From the NCBI GenBank assembly GCA_025370845.1, contig JAMXFF010000003.1:184028-248027 (forward strand): a stretch of DNA of 64,000 nt, given 5' to 3'. Within the stretch, counting starts at the first letter, position 1; the number at the start of each line of letters is the position of its first letter. Positions 12,601 to 19,001 of this stretch are shown piece by piece. The stretch comes from Laspinema palackyanum D2a (lineage in GTDB: Bacteria; Cyanobacteriota; Cyanobacteriia; Cyanobacteriales; Laspinemataceae). The notes beneath the pieces are model-generated. The model saw nothing but the letters and a program-made list of their open reading frames with translations, was not told the DNA's origin and made no database searches. A program made the position numbers and the translations under genes.

Positions 12601-13269
12601 GCGATGTTGGGTTTCGTAGGGAAAAACCGACTCCCCAGCTTGGAGGCGATCGAACATCTGCCGATCTTTAACCCCTTGTTCCGGGTCCATAAACTCGAAA
12701 AAGAATCGCCCCAGCATCTGGTGGGGTGCATATCCGTAAATCTCTTGGGCGGCTTGGTTGACAAAGGTCCAGCGGCCCTCCTGATCCAGGGACCAAATTA
12801 AATCCCGCGAGGTTTCGACTAAATTGCGGTAATGGCGTTCACTTTGATGCAGGGCCGCTTCTAACTCCTGCTGTTCCGTGATGTCTCGCCCCACGGCATA
12901 ACTGATACTGTCTGGATAATGGCACGTTTTCCAGGCAAACCAGCGATAGCTCCCATTTTTGTGGCGACAGCGATTGGTAATGGATAGCTCAGATTGGTGA
13001 ACGGCATGGGGGATGGTGATGGTGCGTTCTCGATCATCGGGGTGGAGAAACTCGATCCAAGGGCGTCCCAGCAATTCTTCCTGGGTCCATCCGAGGATAT
13101 GAGTCCATGCCGGATTCACCCGCTTAAAATAGCCATCGGTTCCGATAATACAAAAGAGATCGGCAGAGAGTTTAAAGAAAATAGTGGAGACGAGGTGAAG
13201 CGCCTCTGTCTCTGTTTTGGCAGTGTTGAGTGCCTCGTAAAAGCGATGGGAGTCCCCGGGTGCATTCAT
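9661..13269 (-). CDS. Seven-PAS cytosolic sensor histidine kinase
   Basis: 1202-residue soluble histidine kinase. Seven PAS/PAC units follow in series, beginning about residues 28, 146, 270, 395, 527, 697 and 820. Each has the NPA/NQA...GY...EE(L) core and most have a PAC ending DIT..K. A coiled coil separates units 5 and 6 (about 655-690). The transmitter has H960 in SHELRTPLNAIIGYSEI, an N box (NLLSNAAKFTENG), a G1 box RDTGIGI, an F box and a G2 box GGTGLGL. There is no transmembrane segment and no fused receiver, so the partner regulator must be separate. No Cys of a LOV motif (NCRFL) is visible, so the ligand is unknown. The gene is convergent with the cytochrome gene, with only 6 bases between stops. 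Confidence 0.93.
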   Translation of the reverse strand: MNAPGDSHRFYEALNTAKTETEALHLVSTIFFKLSADLFCIIGTDGYFKRVNPAWTHILGWTQEELLGRPWIEFLHPDDRERTITIPHAVHQSELSITNRCRHKNGSYRWFAWKTCHYPDSISYAVGRDITEQQELEAALHQSERHYRNLVETSRDLIWSLDQEGRWTFVNQAAQEIYGYAPHQMLGRFFFEFMDPEQGVKDRQMFDRLQAGESVFPYETQHRRQDGTPVCLSFNAVLMRDELGNIIGTTGTATDITHRKQAESALQESQQKLAIHLQQTPLAAIEWNLKFEVSNWNPAAERLFGYTREEILGHHALDLIPEKVQWEVNEEVLQALLHQEGGIYSTNENQTKDGRVIICEWHNTPLVDAEGQMIGVASLVQDVTEKFVAIRALEQSEARFQKLADSIPGLIYQSIIHQDGAVSFPFLSSGCLDVMEVDPDYMKQHPHILGEMIHPEDRSSYERSLTTKIQRMEPWRWEGRFIMRSGKLKWLQCVARPERQENGDILWEGVMIDITDRKLAEKAVTQSEAKWRSLIQNSSDMITILEPDGTIRYHSPSVERILGYYPEELIGHNATGFVHPDDVEKVRETYQMLRNHPDLIMKIEYRVQRATGEILYFESIGRNLLAEPAVNGLVINSRDITNHKIAEEALNHANTELERRVKQRTSELNTSLEQLRIEIIERANVEGALRESEQRFRAVFEGAAIGIVVRTLDWEILDSNPAFQSMVGYSHEELQGKICLELSDPLDQNAERLFASEMVRGQRNGYQIEKRYRCKNGSQIWGRLSVSLVSGKGETPQFAIAMVEDITARKQAESELILTRKAVESSGDAIAISNRFGCHIYQNTAFSRLYEYETPEQLNAAGGPLAVFADPLLGTEVFETIMGGNSWSGEVIHRTSGDRTIPVLLSADAIKDPSGTIVGLISISTDISQRVRAEQDLKKALHAAEAASRSKSTFLANMSHELRTPLNAIIGYSEILTEEMEDAGEQEAIADLTKIRTAGKHLLALINDILDISKIEAGRMTLYLEPFDINLLISEVISTVKPLIEKNGNHLEINCDPAGGVMTGDLTKVRQILFNLLSNAAKFTENGTIALTVTPRESGEWVPDPLTPDTPGEKTPGIEFRVRDTGIGISPEQLENIFEAFSQADASTTRKYGGTGLGLAISKRFCKMMGGEIRVESEAEKGSTFTLWLPMEMTPTAENIPE

Positions 13270-13700
13270 AGTATTTTGCCAATCCTGTTATTAGATCTGA
13301 AGAGTCTGTTGACCCCCAGTTGAGGGAGATCGCCTCCTCTGACCTGATGGGTTGCCTTGCCGACTTGTCTTAACCCTAATTTTCCCTGGAAACGAGTACC
13401 GATAGATACTATTTCTGACTTTAAGAAAATAGGAACTCAAAAAAGTAGATGCCCCGACCCAATCTCTTTTTCCTGATTTACCTTCCCTGAACTCTGGAAA
13501 TCCCCTAGATGCTGCGTCGAGTCGGTCTAAATGATGTAGCTCCACAGGTTCGGGCTGATTCTCTGCCTTGATCGCCCAGCCTCTCGGGAGGGAAAAAGCC
13601 CCTTGGCGGAATTCTGCAACCGATTTAGCCGTGCTATATTCCTACTTCTAAAGATAATCTTAGTTTGACAAAATCCTTGAGGGTTAGTCAAGTCTCGGGG
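13270..13700. other. Intergenic region between the PAS kinase and the OmpR-type regulator
   Basis: About 430 bases with no convincing gene. A minus-strand open frame at 13291-13545 is Arg/Ser-rich, has no recognisable domain and no ribosome site, so I leave it out. The region should contain the promoter of the seven-PAS kinase. I see no strong hairpin or repeat. Confidence 0.5.
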
Positions 13701-14402
13701 CTAATCTTCAAATTTATAGCCCACACCAATAACGGTTTTAATAAAAGAAGGATTTGCCGGGTCCAGTTCTATTTTTTTTCGTAAGCGGGCGACATGAGTA
13801 TCCACAACCCGTTCATCCCCGAAAAAGTCATCCCCCCAGAGTTTTTCTATCAGTTGCGATCGCTGCCAAACCCGTCCGGGATAACTTAAAAACGTTGACA
13901 GCAGATTAAACTCCAAGGTAGTTAAATCCAAGGTTTCTAACTCCCGATTTTCCACTTGCCTGGTTGCGATGCGTCGGTCCAGATCCACCATGAAATGTTC
14001 GGTTTGGTAAACCTGAGAACTCTGATTCCCTTGTCGCAGACTCCGGCGCAATAAGGCCCGGACTCGCGCCACCAATTCCCGAGGACTAAAGGGTTTGACC
14101 ATATAATCATCGGCCCCAGTGGATAAGCCAATCACCCGGTCAATTTCCTCTCCTCTGGCGGTGAGCACTAAAATATAAGGGTCTTTAGGTCCTGGTTTTT
14201 GCCGGATGCGCGCACAAACTTCTAACCCATCTAATCCGGGTAACATTAAGTCTAAAACAATTAAGTCCGGCTGTTCCTCTTCAAAGACGCGCAGGGCAGT
14301 CAAACCATCGCGACTATTGATGCAGTGAAAGCCTTCGGCTTCTAATGCCCGCCCCACAATGCGAGCAATTTCCGGTTCATCCTCAACGATTAAAATTTTC
14401 AT
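13701..14402 (-). CDS. OmpR/PhoB-family DNA-binding response regulator
   Basis: 233-residue two-component regulator. The receiver spans residues 1-115 with acidic E7/D8, phospho-acceptor D51 in LIVLDLMLPGLDG, a Thr in LVLTARG and the conserved Lys in MVKPFSPRE. The winged-helix effector (about 130-232) has the typical end VDTHVARLRKKIELDP...GVGYKFE. It starts 19 bases after the stop of the NblS-like kinase, on the same strand, so the two are very likely co-transcribed and may be cognate. It does not match RpaB, the known NblS partner, whose N-terminus I remember as longer and different, so I give no gene name. Confidence 0.93.
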   Translation of the reverse strand: MKILIVEDEPEIARIVGRALEAEGFHCINSRDGLTALRVFEEEQPDLIVLDLMLPGLDGLEVCARIRQKPGPKDPYILVLTARGEEIDRVIGLSTGADDYMVKPFSPRELVARVRALLRRSLRQGNQSSQVYQTEHFMVDLDRRIATRQVENRELETLDLTTLEFNLLSTFLSYPGRVWQRSQLIEKLWGDDFFGDERVVDTHVARLRKKIELDPANPSFIKTVIGVGYKFED

Positions 14403-14421
14403 ACCTGACCCGTCCCCTCCC

Positions 14422-16647
14422 TTAACTCACCGGGGTGGGATGGGAATTAGGAGCCTCATCCAAAGCCGGGGCGATCGCCTGCTCCTGGGTCTTTTCCACC
14501 AGATGCTTTTTTTCCGGGTACACCGCCAAATCGAACCAGAACGTGGTTCCTACCCCCACTTCACTGACTAAATGCATTTGGGCATGATGTTTTTCCATAA
14601 TATTCCGCACAATCGACAGCCCCAACCCCGTCCCTTCCAAGGTATGAACTCGGTTTTCCACCCGGAAGAAGCGATCGAAAATCGCCACTTGGTCTTCTGC
14701 CGCAATCCCGATCCCCGTATCCCCCACTTCAATCCGCACCATCGGCACATTGGTTTTCTGCTGCTGGTTCGGGAGAGGACATTGTGGATTAGAGCGCCAG
14801 GAATTATCCTCTTCGGTTTCTAACAAATAGGCGCGAATCGCAATTCTTCCCCCGGGTTCGGTGAACTTCAGGGCATTTCCCACCAAATTGGCAAACACTT
14901 GTAGGAGCAAATCATAGTTAGCCACCACTGCGGGCAATTCGGGATCAACTTCTTGAATCAGGTCAATATTTTTATCCCTGGCATTGAGCTGATAGGTTCG
15001 CAGGGTTTGCTCCACAGGTTGAGCAATTTCTACCGCTTCAAACTGATAGGTCCGGCTGGATTCGAGGCGGGAGAGGTCCAGGACATCGTTAACCAAGCGG
15101 GTGAGGCGATCGGTTTCCCGGTTGGCGGTTTCTAAAAATTCCTGACGCTCCTCCTGGGTGAGTTCTTCCCCATATTCATGGAGGGTTTCGATAAAGGACT
15201 TGATATTAAATAACGGCGTTCTCAGTTCATGGGAAACATTGCTAATAAACTGACTCTTGGCTTCATTCAGCTTCACCTCCCGGGTAATATCTTGAACCGT
15301 CATCGCAATCCCCTTGAGACTCTCGCGATATTGCGCCGTCGCCGAGGAAACCGAGTCATCATGATAGAGGGTGCATTCCGTGGCGTAGGGCCGTTCCGGG
15401 GCGGTACAGGTATCTTCGTGATTGTAGATGCAACTCTTGCAGAGGGGCTCGCCTCCGGGGGCTTTATGCAGCAGGACGGTACTCAGTAAAATTCGCACGG
15501 TGCGTTTTGTCGGTTCGCTCAGGGTGAGGCGAAACTCTCCACTCTCTCGGGACGCATAACCGTTGGCGGAAATATCCCCATCCCCGTCATTGGAGGAGGA
15601 AAGCTCTCGCAGGGAATCCCCTGCGGCCATTTCATACAGGGGTTGAGTCAATTCGGCACTGACTGCGGCAGGGAGCAAATCCAGGATATTTTGAGAAATC
15701 AGGTTTTTGCCTTCCCAGCCGAAAATCCGCCTTGCGGTGGGGTTGACTAAAATTACCTGTAAGGAAGTGTCTAATAAGACGGCTCCATCGGCGATGGTCG
15801 AAACGAGGGTTTCTAATTTGGCTTTTTCGGCAGTGAGTTCTTCAATGTTCTGCTCCTCATACCGTTCTAGCCGTTCCGCCATTTCATTAAAGCTGCAAAT
15901 TAATTCCCCGAGTTCCCCTTGCAAAGGCAAGTCTATCCGCTGCTTGAAGTTTCCTGTCGCAATGTTTTTCACCCCAACCAGCAATTCTTTAATGGGTTTG
16001 GTAATGGTCAAGGCATTAAAGACGGCCCCTAAAATCACCATCACCCATATCGAGATAAACACAGCAATGGTGACATCCCGGGTGAGGTTGGAGGAGGTAA
16101 CTACCGTGGGATTGGGGTTGATCCCGATCGCCAAGACGCCCAAATATTCGTTTTCATGCGCCAGGGGGACAAATACATCGGTGACGGTGCCATCCGGGGT
16201 ACGATGCTGCCGGACCATTGGCAAGTCATAAGTATTGGCAAACCCTTCGGGAAGTTGAATCCTCCGTTGCAGGGTCAGGGAGTTTTGGACTTCGGATTCG
16301 GAAAAGGGAATTCCCAGGAAGATTTGGCCTTCCTTATCGGCATAAAGCATATAGCGCACGCTGGTGGTGCTGCTATAGAACCGATGAGAAAAGCGGGCCA
16401 CTTCTGTGCGATTATCTTCGGCAATTAAGGGGGCGACATTGGCCGCCAGCAGCAGTCCCAAATCCCGACCGAAGCGGGTGTCATTGATTCGGGCATCCTG
16501 CTGAATGGTATTGACAGCCCAAAAGGTGAGTCCACTCATAATGAGGGACACAACCAGGGTGGCGGCTGCCATCAGTCGGGTCTGGAGGGTGAATTCGGAC
16601 CACCAACGGGCAATAATTTCTCGGATTTTGTTTAGGAGAGCCAGCAA
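14422..16647 (-). CDS. nblS: NblS/Hik33 (DspA)-type sensor histidine kinase
   Basis: 741-residue membrane kinase. TM1 is at about 22-48 in FTLQTRLMAAATLVV. An extracytoplasmic sensor follows (FGRDLGLLLAANVAPLIAE). TM2 is at about 190-215, then HAMP (ITKPIKELLVGVKNI), a coiled coil, PAS (about 275-330), and a transmitter with H473 in SHELRTPLFNIKSFIE, G1 GDTGIGI and G2 GTGLGL. These segments match my memory of NblS/Hik33, the conserved cyanobacterial kinase controlling high-light, cold and nutrient-stress responses and phycobilisome degradation via RpaB. A cluster of four cysteines (C403, C406, C414, C425) lies between PAS and the dimerization helix. The downstream OmpR-type regulator is probably in the same operon. 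Confidence 0.9.
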   Translation of the reverse strand: MLALLNKIREIIARWWSEFTLQTRLMAAATLVVSLIMSGLTFWAVNTIQQDARINDTRFGRDLGLLLAANVAPLIAEDNRTEVARFSHRFYSSTTSVRYMLYADKEGQIFLGIPFSESEVQNSLTLQRRIQLPEGFANTYDLPMVRQHRTPDGTVTDVFVPLAHENEYLGVLAIGINPNPTVVTSSNLTRDVTIAVFISIWVMVILGAVFNALTITKPIKELLVGVKNIATGNFKQRIDLPLQGELGELICSFNEMAERLERYEEQNIEELTAEKAKLETLVSTIADGAVLLDTSLQVILVNPTARRIFGWEGKNLISQNILDLLPAAVSAELTQPLYEMAAGDSLRELSSSNDGDGDISANGYASRESGEFRLTLSEPTKRTVRILLSTVLLHKAPGGEPLCKSCIYNHEDTCTAPERPYATECTLYHDDSVSSATAQYRESLKGIAMTVQDITREVKLNEAKSQFISNVSHELRTPLFNIKSFIETLHEYGEELTQEERQEFLETANRETDRLTRLVNDVLDLSRLESSRTYQFEAVEIAQPVEQTLRTYQLNARDKNIDLIQEVDPELPAVVANYDLLLQVFANLVGNALKFTEPGGRIAIRAYLLETEEDNSWRSNPQCPLPNQQQKTNVPMVRIEVGDTGIGIAAEDQVAIFDRFFRVENRVHTLEGTGLGLSIVRNIMEKHHAQMHLVSEVGVGTTFWFDLAVYPEKKHLVEKTQEQAIAPALDEAPNSHPTPVS

Positions 16648-16780
16648 GGTTCTTTCTATCCGGTGGAAGGCAAGGATGAGAGATGAGTCTATTGCTATTG
16701 TGCCACGTTGTGAAGTTTTGGGATGAAGGGGCGTGGTTTTTTCTGTTCAGGGGGATTTGCCTCACATTTAGGGACATTCC

Positions 16781-16911
16781 GGTCCCCTCCCCTTGGCAAA
16801 TCACTTCAGGTCCCCTCCCCTTGTCAAATCACTTCAGGTCCCCTCCCCTTGTCAAATCACTTCAGGTCCCCTCCCCTTGTCAAATCACTTCCGGTCCCCT
16901 CCCCTTGGCAA
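16781..16911. repeat. 28-bp tandem repeat, about 4.7 units
   Basis: Four consecutive 28-bp units starting GGTCCCCTCCCCTTG at 16781, 16809, 16837 and 16865, with a partial fifth unit at 16893. Units differ by single bases (GGCAAA against GTCAAA). The partial unit runs into a CTCCCCTTGGCAAGGGGAG palindrome. The array is part of a 657-base non-coding stretch (16648-17305) upstream of nblS. Confidence 0.9.
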
Positions 16912-16936
16912 GGGGAGGGTTAGGGTGGGGTTCTTC

Positions 16937-16960
16937 TAACGTGGCGCGATCGCCACGTTA
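16937..16960. repeat. Hairpin containing a HIP1-like core
   Basis: TAACGTGGCG and CGCCACGTTA form a 10-bp stem around a four-base loop, with CGATCG in its centre. It lies between the two repeat arrays upstream of nblS. Function unknown. Confidence 0.65.
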
Positions 16961-17048
16961 CGCACTCTCATGAGGCTTAATCCCCTGTATGGAGGGTGGT
17001 CCAACCTCTTTCTTCGTGAAGCGCTCAAGCGCGTCACGAGGACTCTCC

Positions 17049-17270
17049 ATTCACCCATTGCTCGTGACGCGCTTGAGCGCGTCCCGAGGACCCCACCCTA
17101 ACCCTCCCCTTGCCAAGGGGAGGGGACCGGAGAAGGAGTTAAGAGAAAGGGAAATCACCATTCACCCATTGCTCGTGACGCGCTTGAGCGCTTCACGAGG
17201 ACCCCACCCTAACCCTCCCCTTGGCAAGGGGAGGGGACCGGAGAAGGAGTTAAGAGAAAGGGAAATCACC
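17049..17270. repeat. Two 111-bp direct tandem repeats with internal palindromes
   Basis: Positions 17049-17159 and 17160-17270 are near-identical 111-bp units. Each contains GACGCGCTTGAGCGC, a GTGACGCGC...GCG(T/C) hairpin, the palindrome CTCCCCTTGGCAAGGGGAG, and ends AAAGGGAAATCACC. A partial, partly inverted relative of the first part lies at about 17013-17040. The GGTCCCCTCCCC motif of the array at 16781 recurs here on the opposite strand. No gene is present; open frames across it only translate the repeat. Confidence 0.9.
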
Positions 17271-17305
17271 TTAAGCGTAAAAACCCTCGATTAAGCTCAT
17301 TAACT

Positions 17306-17746
17306 TTAGGATTCCTGGCGCAGAATTTCTCGGACTTCCATTAAAATCTGACCTAATTTATTCCGCCCACTGCCATCTTTTCCGCATCCCCAGTAATAAT
17401 CATGGGGGGCATTTTCTACGAGTTCCTCATCTCCAGTTCCTAGCAAAATCTCCCGAATCTCGTCATGAGTCTGGAATTTTTTGAGGACTGCACGGCGCAT
17501 GATCTCATCTTTGACTGTTTCCCAATCGGGACGGAGGGGACGTTTGCGATCGCGTCCCATGTTAGCGGCATCTCTAGGGCTGTTAACTTGTCGAATTTGC
17601 TCGACATGGGGAGTTCCGACAAATTTTTGAGCTTGAAAATAATGTTCGCTAGTCGGCCACCATACCCCATCTAACTCAAAGCCATGTCGGGAAAAGTTGG
17701 AGAAACATCCGTATTCGCTGCGAGTGCTATAAAAATATAGAGTCAC
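17306..17746 (-). CDS. NADAR/YbiA-family N-glycosidase
   Basis: 146-residue NADAR (YbiA-like) protein. It has the family's N-terminus YFYSTRSEYGCFSNFSRHGF, then WPTSEHYFQAQKF, the Arg/Asp segment NSPRDAANMGRDRKRPLR, and the C-terminal DYYWGCGKDGSGRNKLGQILMEVR. Known members cleave N-glycosidic bonds in early riboflavin-pathway intermediates or remove ADP-ribose from modified guanine in DNA, and some act in NAD-linked defence. Which applies here cannot be read from the sequence. It follows the split PD-(D/E)XK-like gene by 19 bases on the same strand, so the genes are probably co-transcribed. Confidence 0.92.
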   Translation of the reverse strand: MTLYFYSTRSEYGCFSNFSRHGFELDGVWWPTSEHYFQAQKFVGTPHVEQIRQVNSPRDAANMGRDRKRPLRPDWETVKDEIMRRAVLKKFQTHDEIREILLGTGDEELVENAPHDYYWGCGKDGSGRNKLGQILMEVREILRQES

Positions 17747-17765
17747 CGTCTATCTCCTGCCCCTT

Positions 17766-18314
17766 TTAACTCAGGGCTTTTTCTATTAAGTCAGTATATT
17801 TTTCCAGGGTAGTTGCATAATAACTTAAAAAATCTAGGGCCGGTTGACGAACGACTTTATCAAATTTCTCGACTTCGTTCGGTAGCACCTTTAAGGGTTG
17901 GGTGACGAGATAGCGACTGGAACTATAATCAATGTCTCCCTGTTTTAACGCTTCTTCTTCTTTGAGTTTTTCAATGAGCATTTCTCCCAAATTATAATCG
18001 GAAGATTTTACATACAGCAGAGGCGGATTGTCCATGCCGAACAATCGCTCCGGGGTCAATCCTTCTAAGCCAATTAAGATAACATATTCATCATAAGTAG
18101 ATACCCAATTGGCATTGGAAATATAAATTTCGGTCTCTTCATAAACGATAAAAGTCCACTGATTTTGCCACCAGGGATTTTTAGCTAAATCGGCTTCCAG
18201 AGATTCCAAAAAGTTTTGGAGTTCACTTCTAAGGGTTTGTTCTGCTTTGAGAAGTTCCTGATAGGTTTCCCAATTTTTGGCTAATAACTTACTTTCGTCG
18301 GAGAAAATTTTCAT
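17766..18314 (-). CDS. Hypothetical protein; possible C-terminal half of a split PD-(D/E)XK_4-like protein
   Basis: 182 residues with a Leu/Glu-rich helix (about 10-45), then WWQNQWTFIVYEETEIYISNANW, a strand-rich middle and a helical end. I recognise no catalytic motif. It lies in the same reading frame as the upstream gene (18318-19001), separated only by one TGA codon and one TTT codon before its ATG. The helix followed by an aromatic strand segment is what I would expect for the C-terminal part of PD-(D/E)XK_4 family proteins. It may therefore be the downstream half of one broken or recoded gene; alternatively it is a separate, translationally coupled protein. Confidence 0.6.
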   Translation of the reverse strand: MKIFSDESKLLAKNWETYQELLKAEQTLRSELQNFLESLEADLAKNPWWQNQWTFIVYEETEIYISNANWVSTYDEYVILIGLEGLTPERLFGMDNPPLLYVKSSDYNLGEMLIEKLKEEEALKQGDIDYSSSRYLVTQPLKVLPNEVEKFDKVVRQPALDFLSYYATTLEKYTDLIEKALS

Positions 18315-18317
18315 AAA

Positions 18318-19001
18318 TCATACCCTTGACACCACCTCGATCCAGTCTAGCAAAATATGTTTAAGTTTTAGATCATTCAGTTGGGGTACAACTTGGTCGA
18401 AGGCGGCGGCGAGTTGGGGATAGGAAAGCGGGTGCCAATGGGATGGGTCTCCACTCAGGGGTTCTCGTCCTTCGGGGGTTAAAAAGATGGCAATTTGTCG
18501 TTCTTTGGGGATGCGTTGCGCGGAACCTAACCGTCGCATCTCGATAATTTCTAGGTCAGCTTGGTTGATGCCTTCTCGGTCCAAAATATTGTTATCGATC
18601 GCCACTAAAAACTCCCCGGGTCGATACAGAATCAGATCCAGGCGCAATTGGGGGGCGATCGCTGAAGAAAGGAGGCGATAGGGTTGGCTGAAATGCTCCG
18701 GGGGAATGCAGTCCCCACAAAGTTTGACCAGCTGTTCTAAAAAGAGGGGCCCTTGCCCATGACTGCCCTCGGCATCTAACAGCCACCCTAATACGGTGGT
18801 TTGGGTTGTCTCGTTTTTGCTCAGTTGCAAGAGAGAAAATAGATTAAAATTAGCAACCTGACGCTGCCTAGATTTCTGATGGATGTCGGAAAAACTTGAC
18901 AAGAATGCCGACATCTGAGCTTGGGTTTTCTCTCGTTTGGACTGCCCTAGGGTTCTAAATTTACCCAGAAGGGCGCTCATTTTTTGGACTTTAGATGGCA
19001 T
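18318..19001 (-). CDS. PD-(D/E)XK_4-like nuclease-fold protein with altered catalytic motif
   Basis: 227 residues. The segment ANFNLFSLLQLSKNETTQTTVLGWLLDAEGSHGQGPLFLEQL has the start typical of the PD-(D/E)XK_4 family (N-x-F..E..hS..LgWLLdP.gsHg). The core follows: D122 in LRLDLIL, and AIDNNIL at 135-140, where active members have IENK. The ExK pair is thus D136 and N138, so nuclease activity is doubtful. The frame ends in TGA and continues in frame into the 182-residue gene after one codon. Its start (ATG 19001) overlaps the kinase gene upstream by 11 bases; an alternative ATG lies at 18980, just after the kinase stop. Family assignment is from memory and moderate. Confidence 0.6.
   Translation of the reverse strand: MPSKVQKMSALLGKFRTLGQSKREKTQAQMSAFLSSFSDIHQKSRQRQVANFNLFSLLQLSKNETTQTTVLGWLLDAEGSHGQGPLFLEQLVKLCGDCIPPEHFSQPYRLLSSAIAPQLRLDLILYRPGEFLVAIDNNILDREGINQADLEIIEMRRLGSAQRIPKERQIAIFLTPEGREPLSGDPSHWHPLSYPQLAAAFDQVVPQLNDLKLKHILLDWIEVVSRV

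Noticed and set aside
13291..13545. Minus-strand frame of 84 codons upstream of the seven-PAS kinase
   Set aside because: No recognisable pattern and it occupies the kinase promoter region.
14422..16647. Calling this kinase PhoR or SphS because it sits next to an OmpR/PhoB-type regulator
   Set aside because: The sensor, HAMP and linker segments fit NblS/Hik33 much better than phosphate-sensing kinases.
16683..17294. Open reading frames across the repeats upstream of nblS (for example 16683-16973 and 16989-17294)
   Set aside because: The translations are just repeated PLPCQITSG-like or PHPNPPLAKGRG-like strings from the DNA repeats; no ribosome site and no domain.
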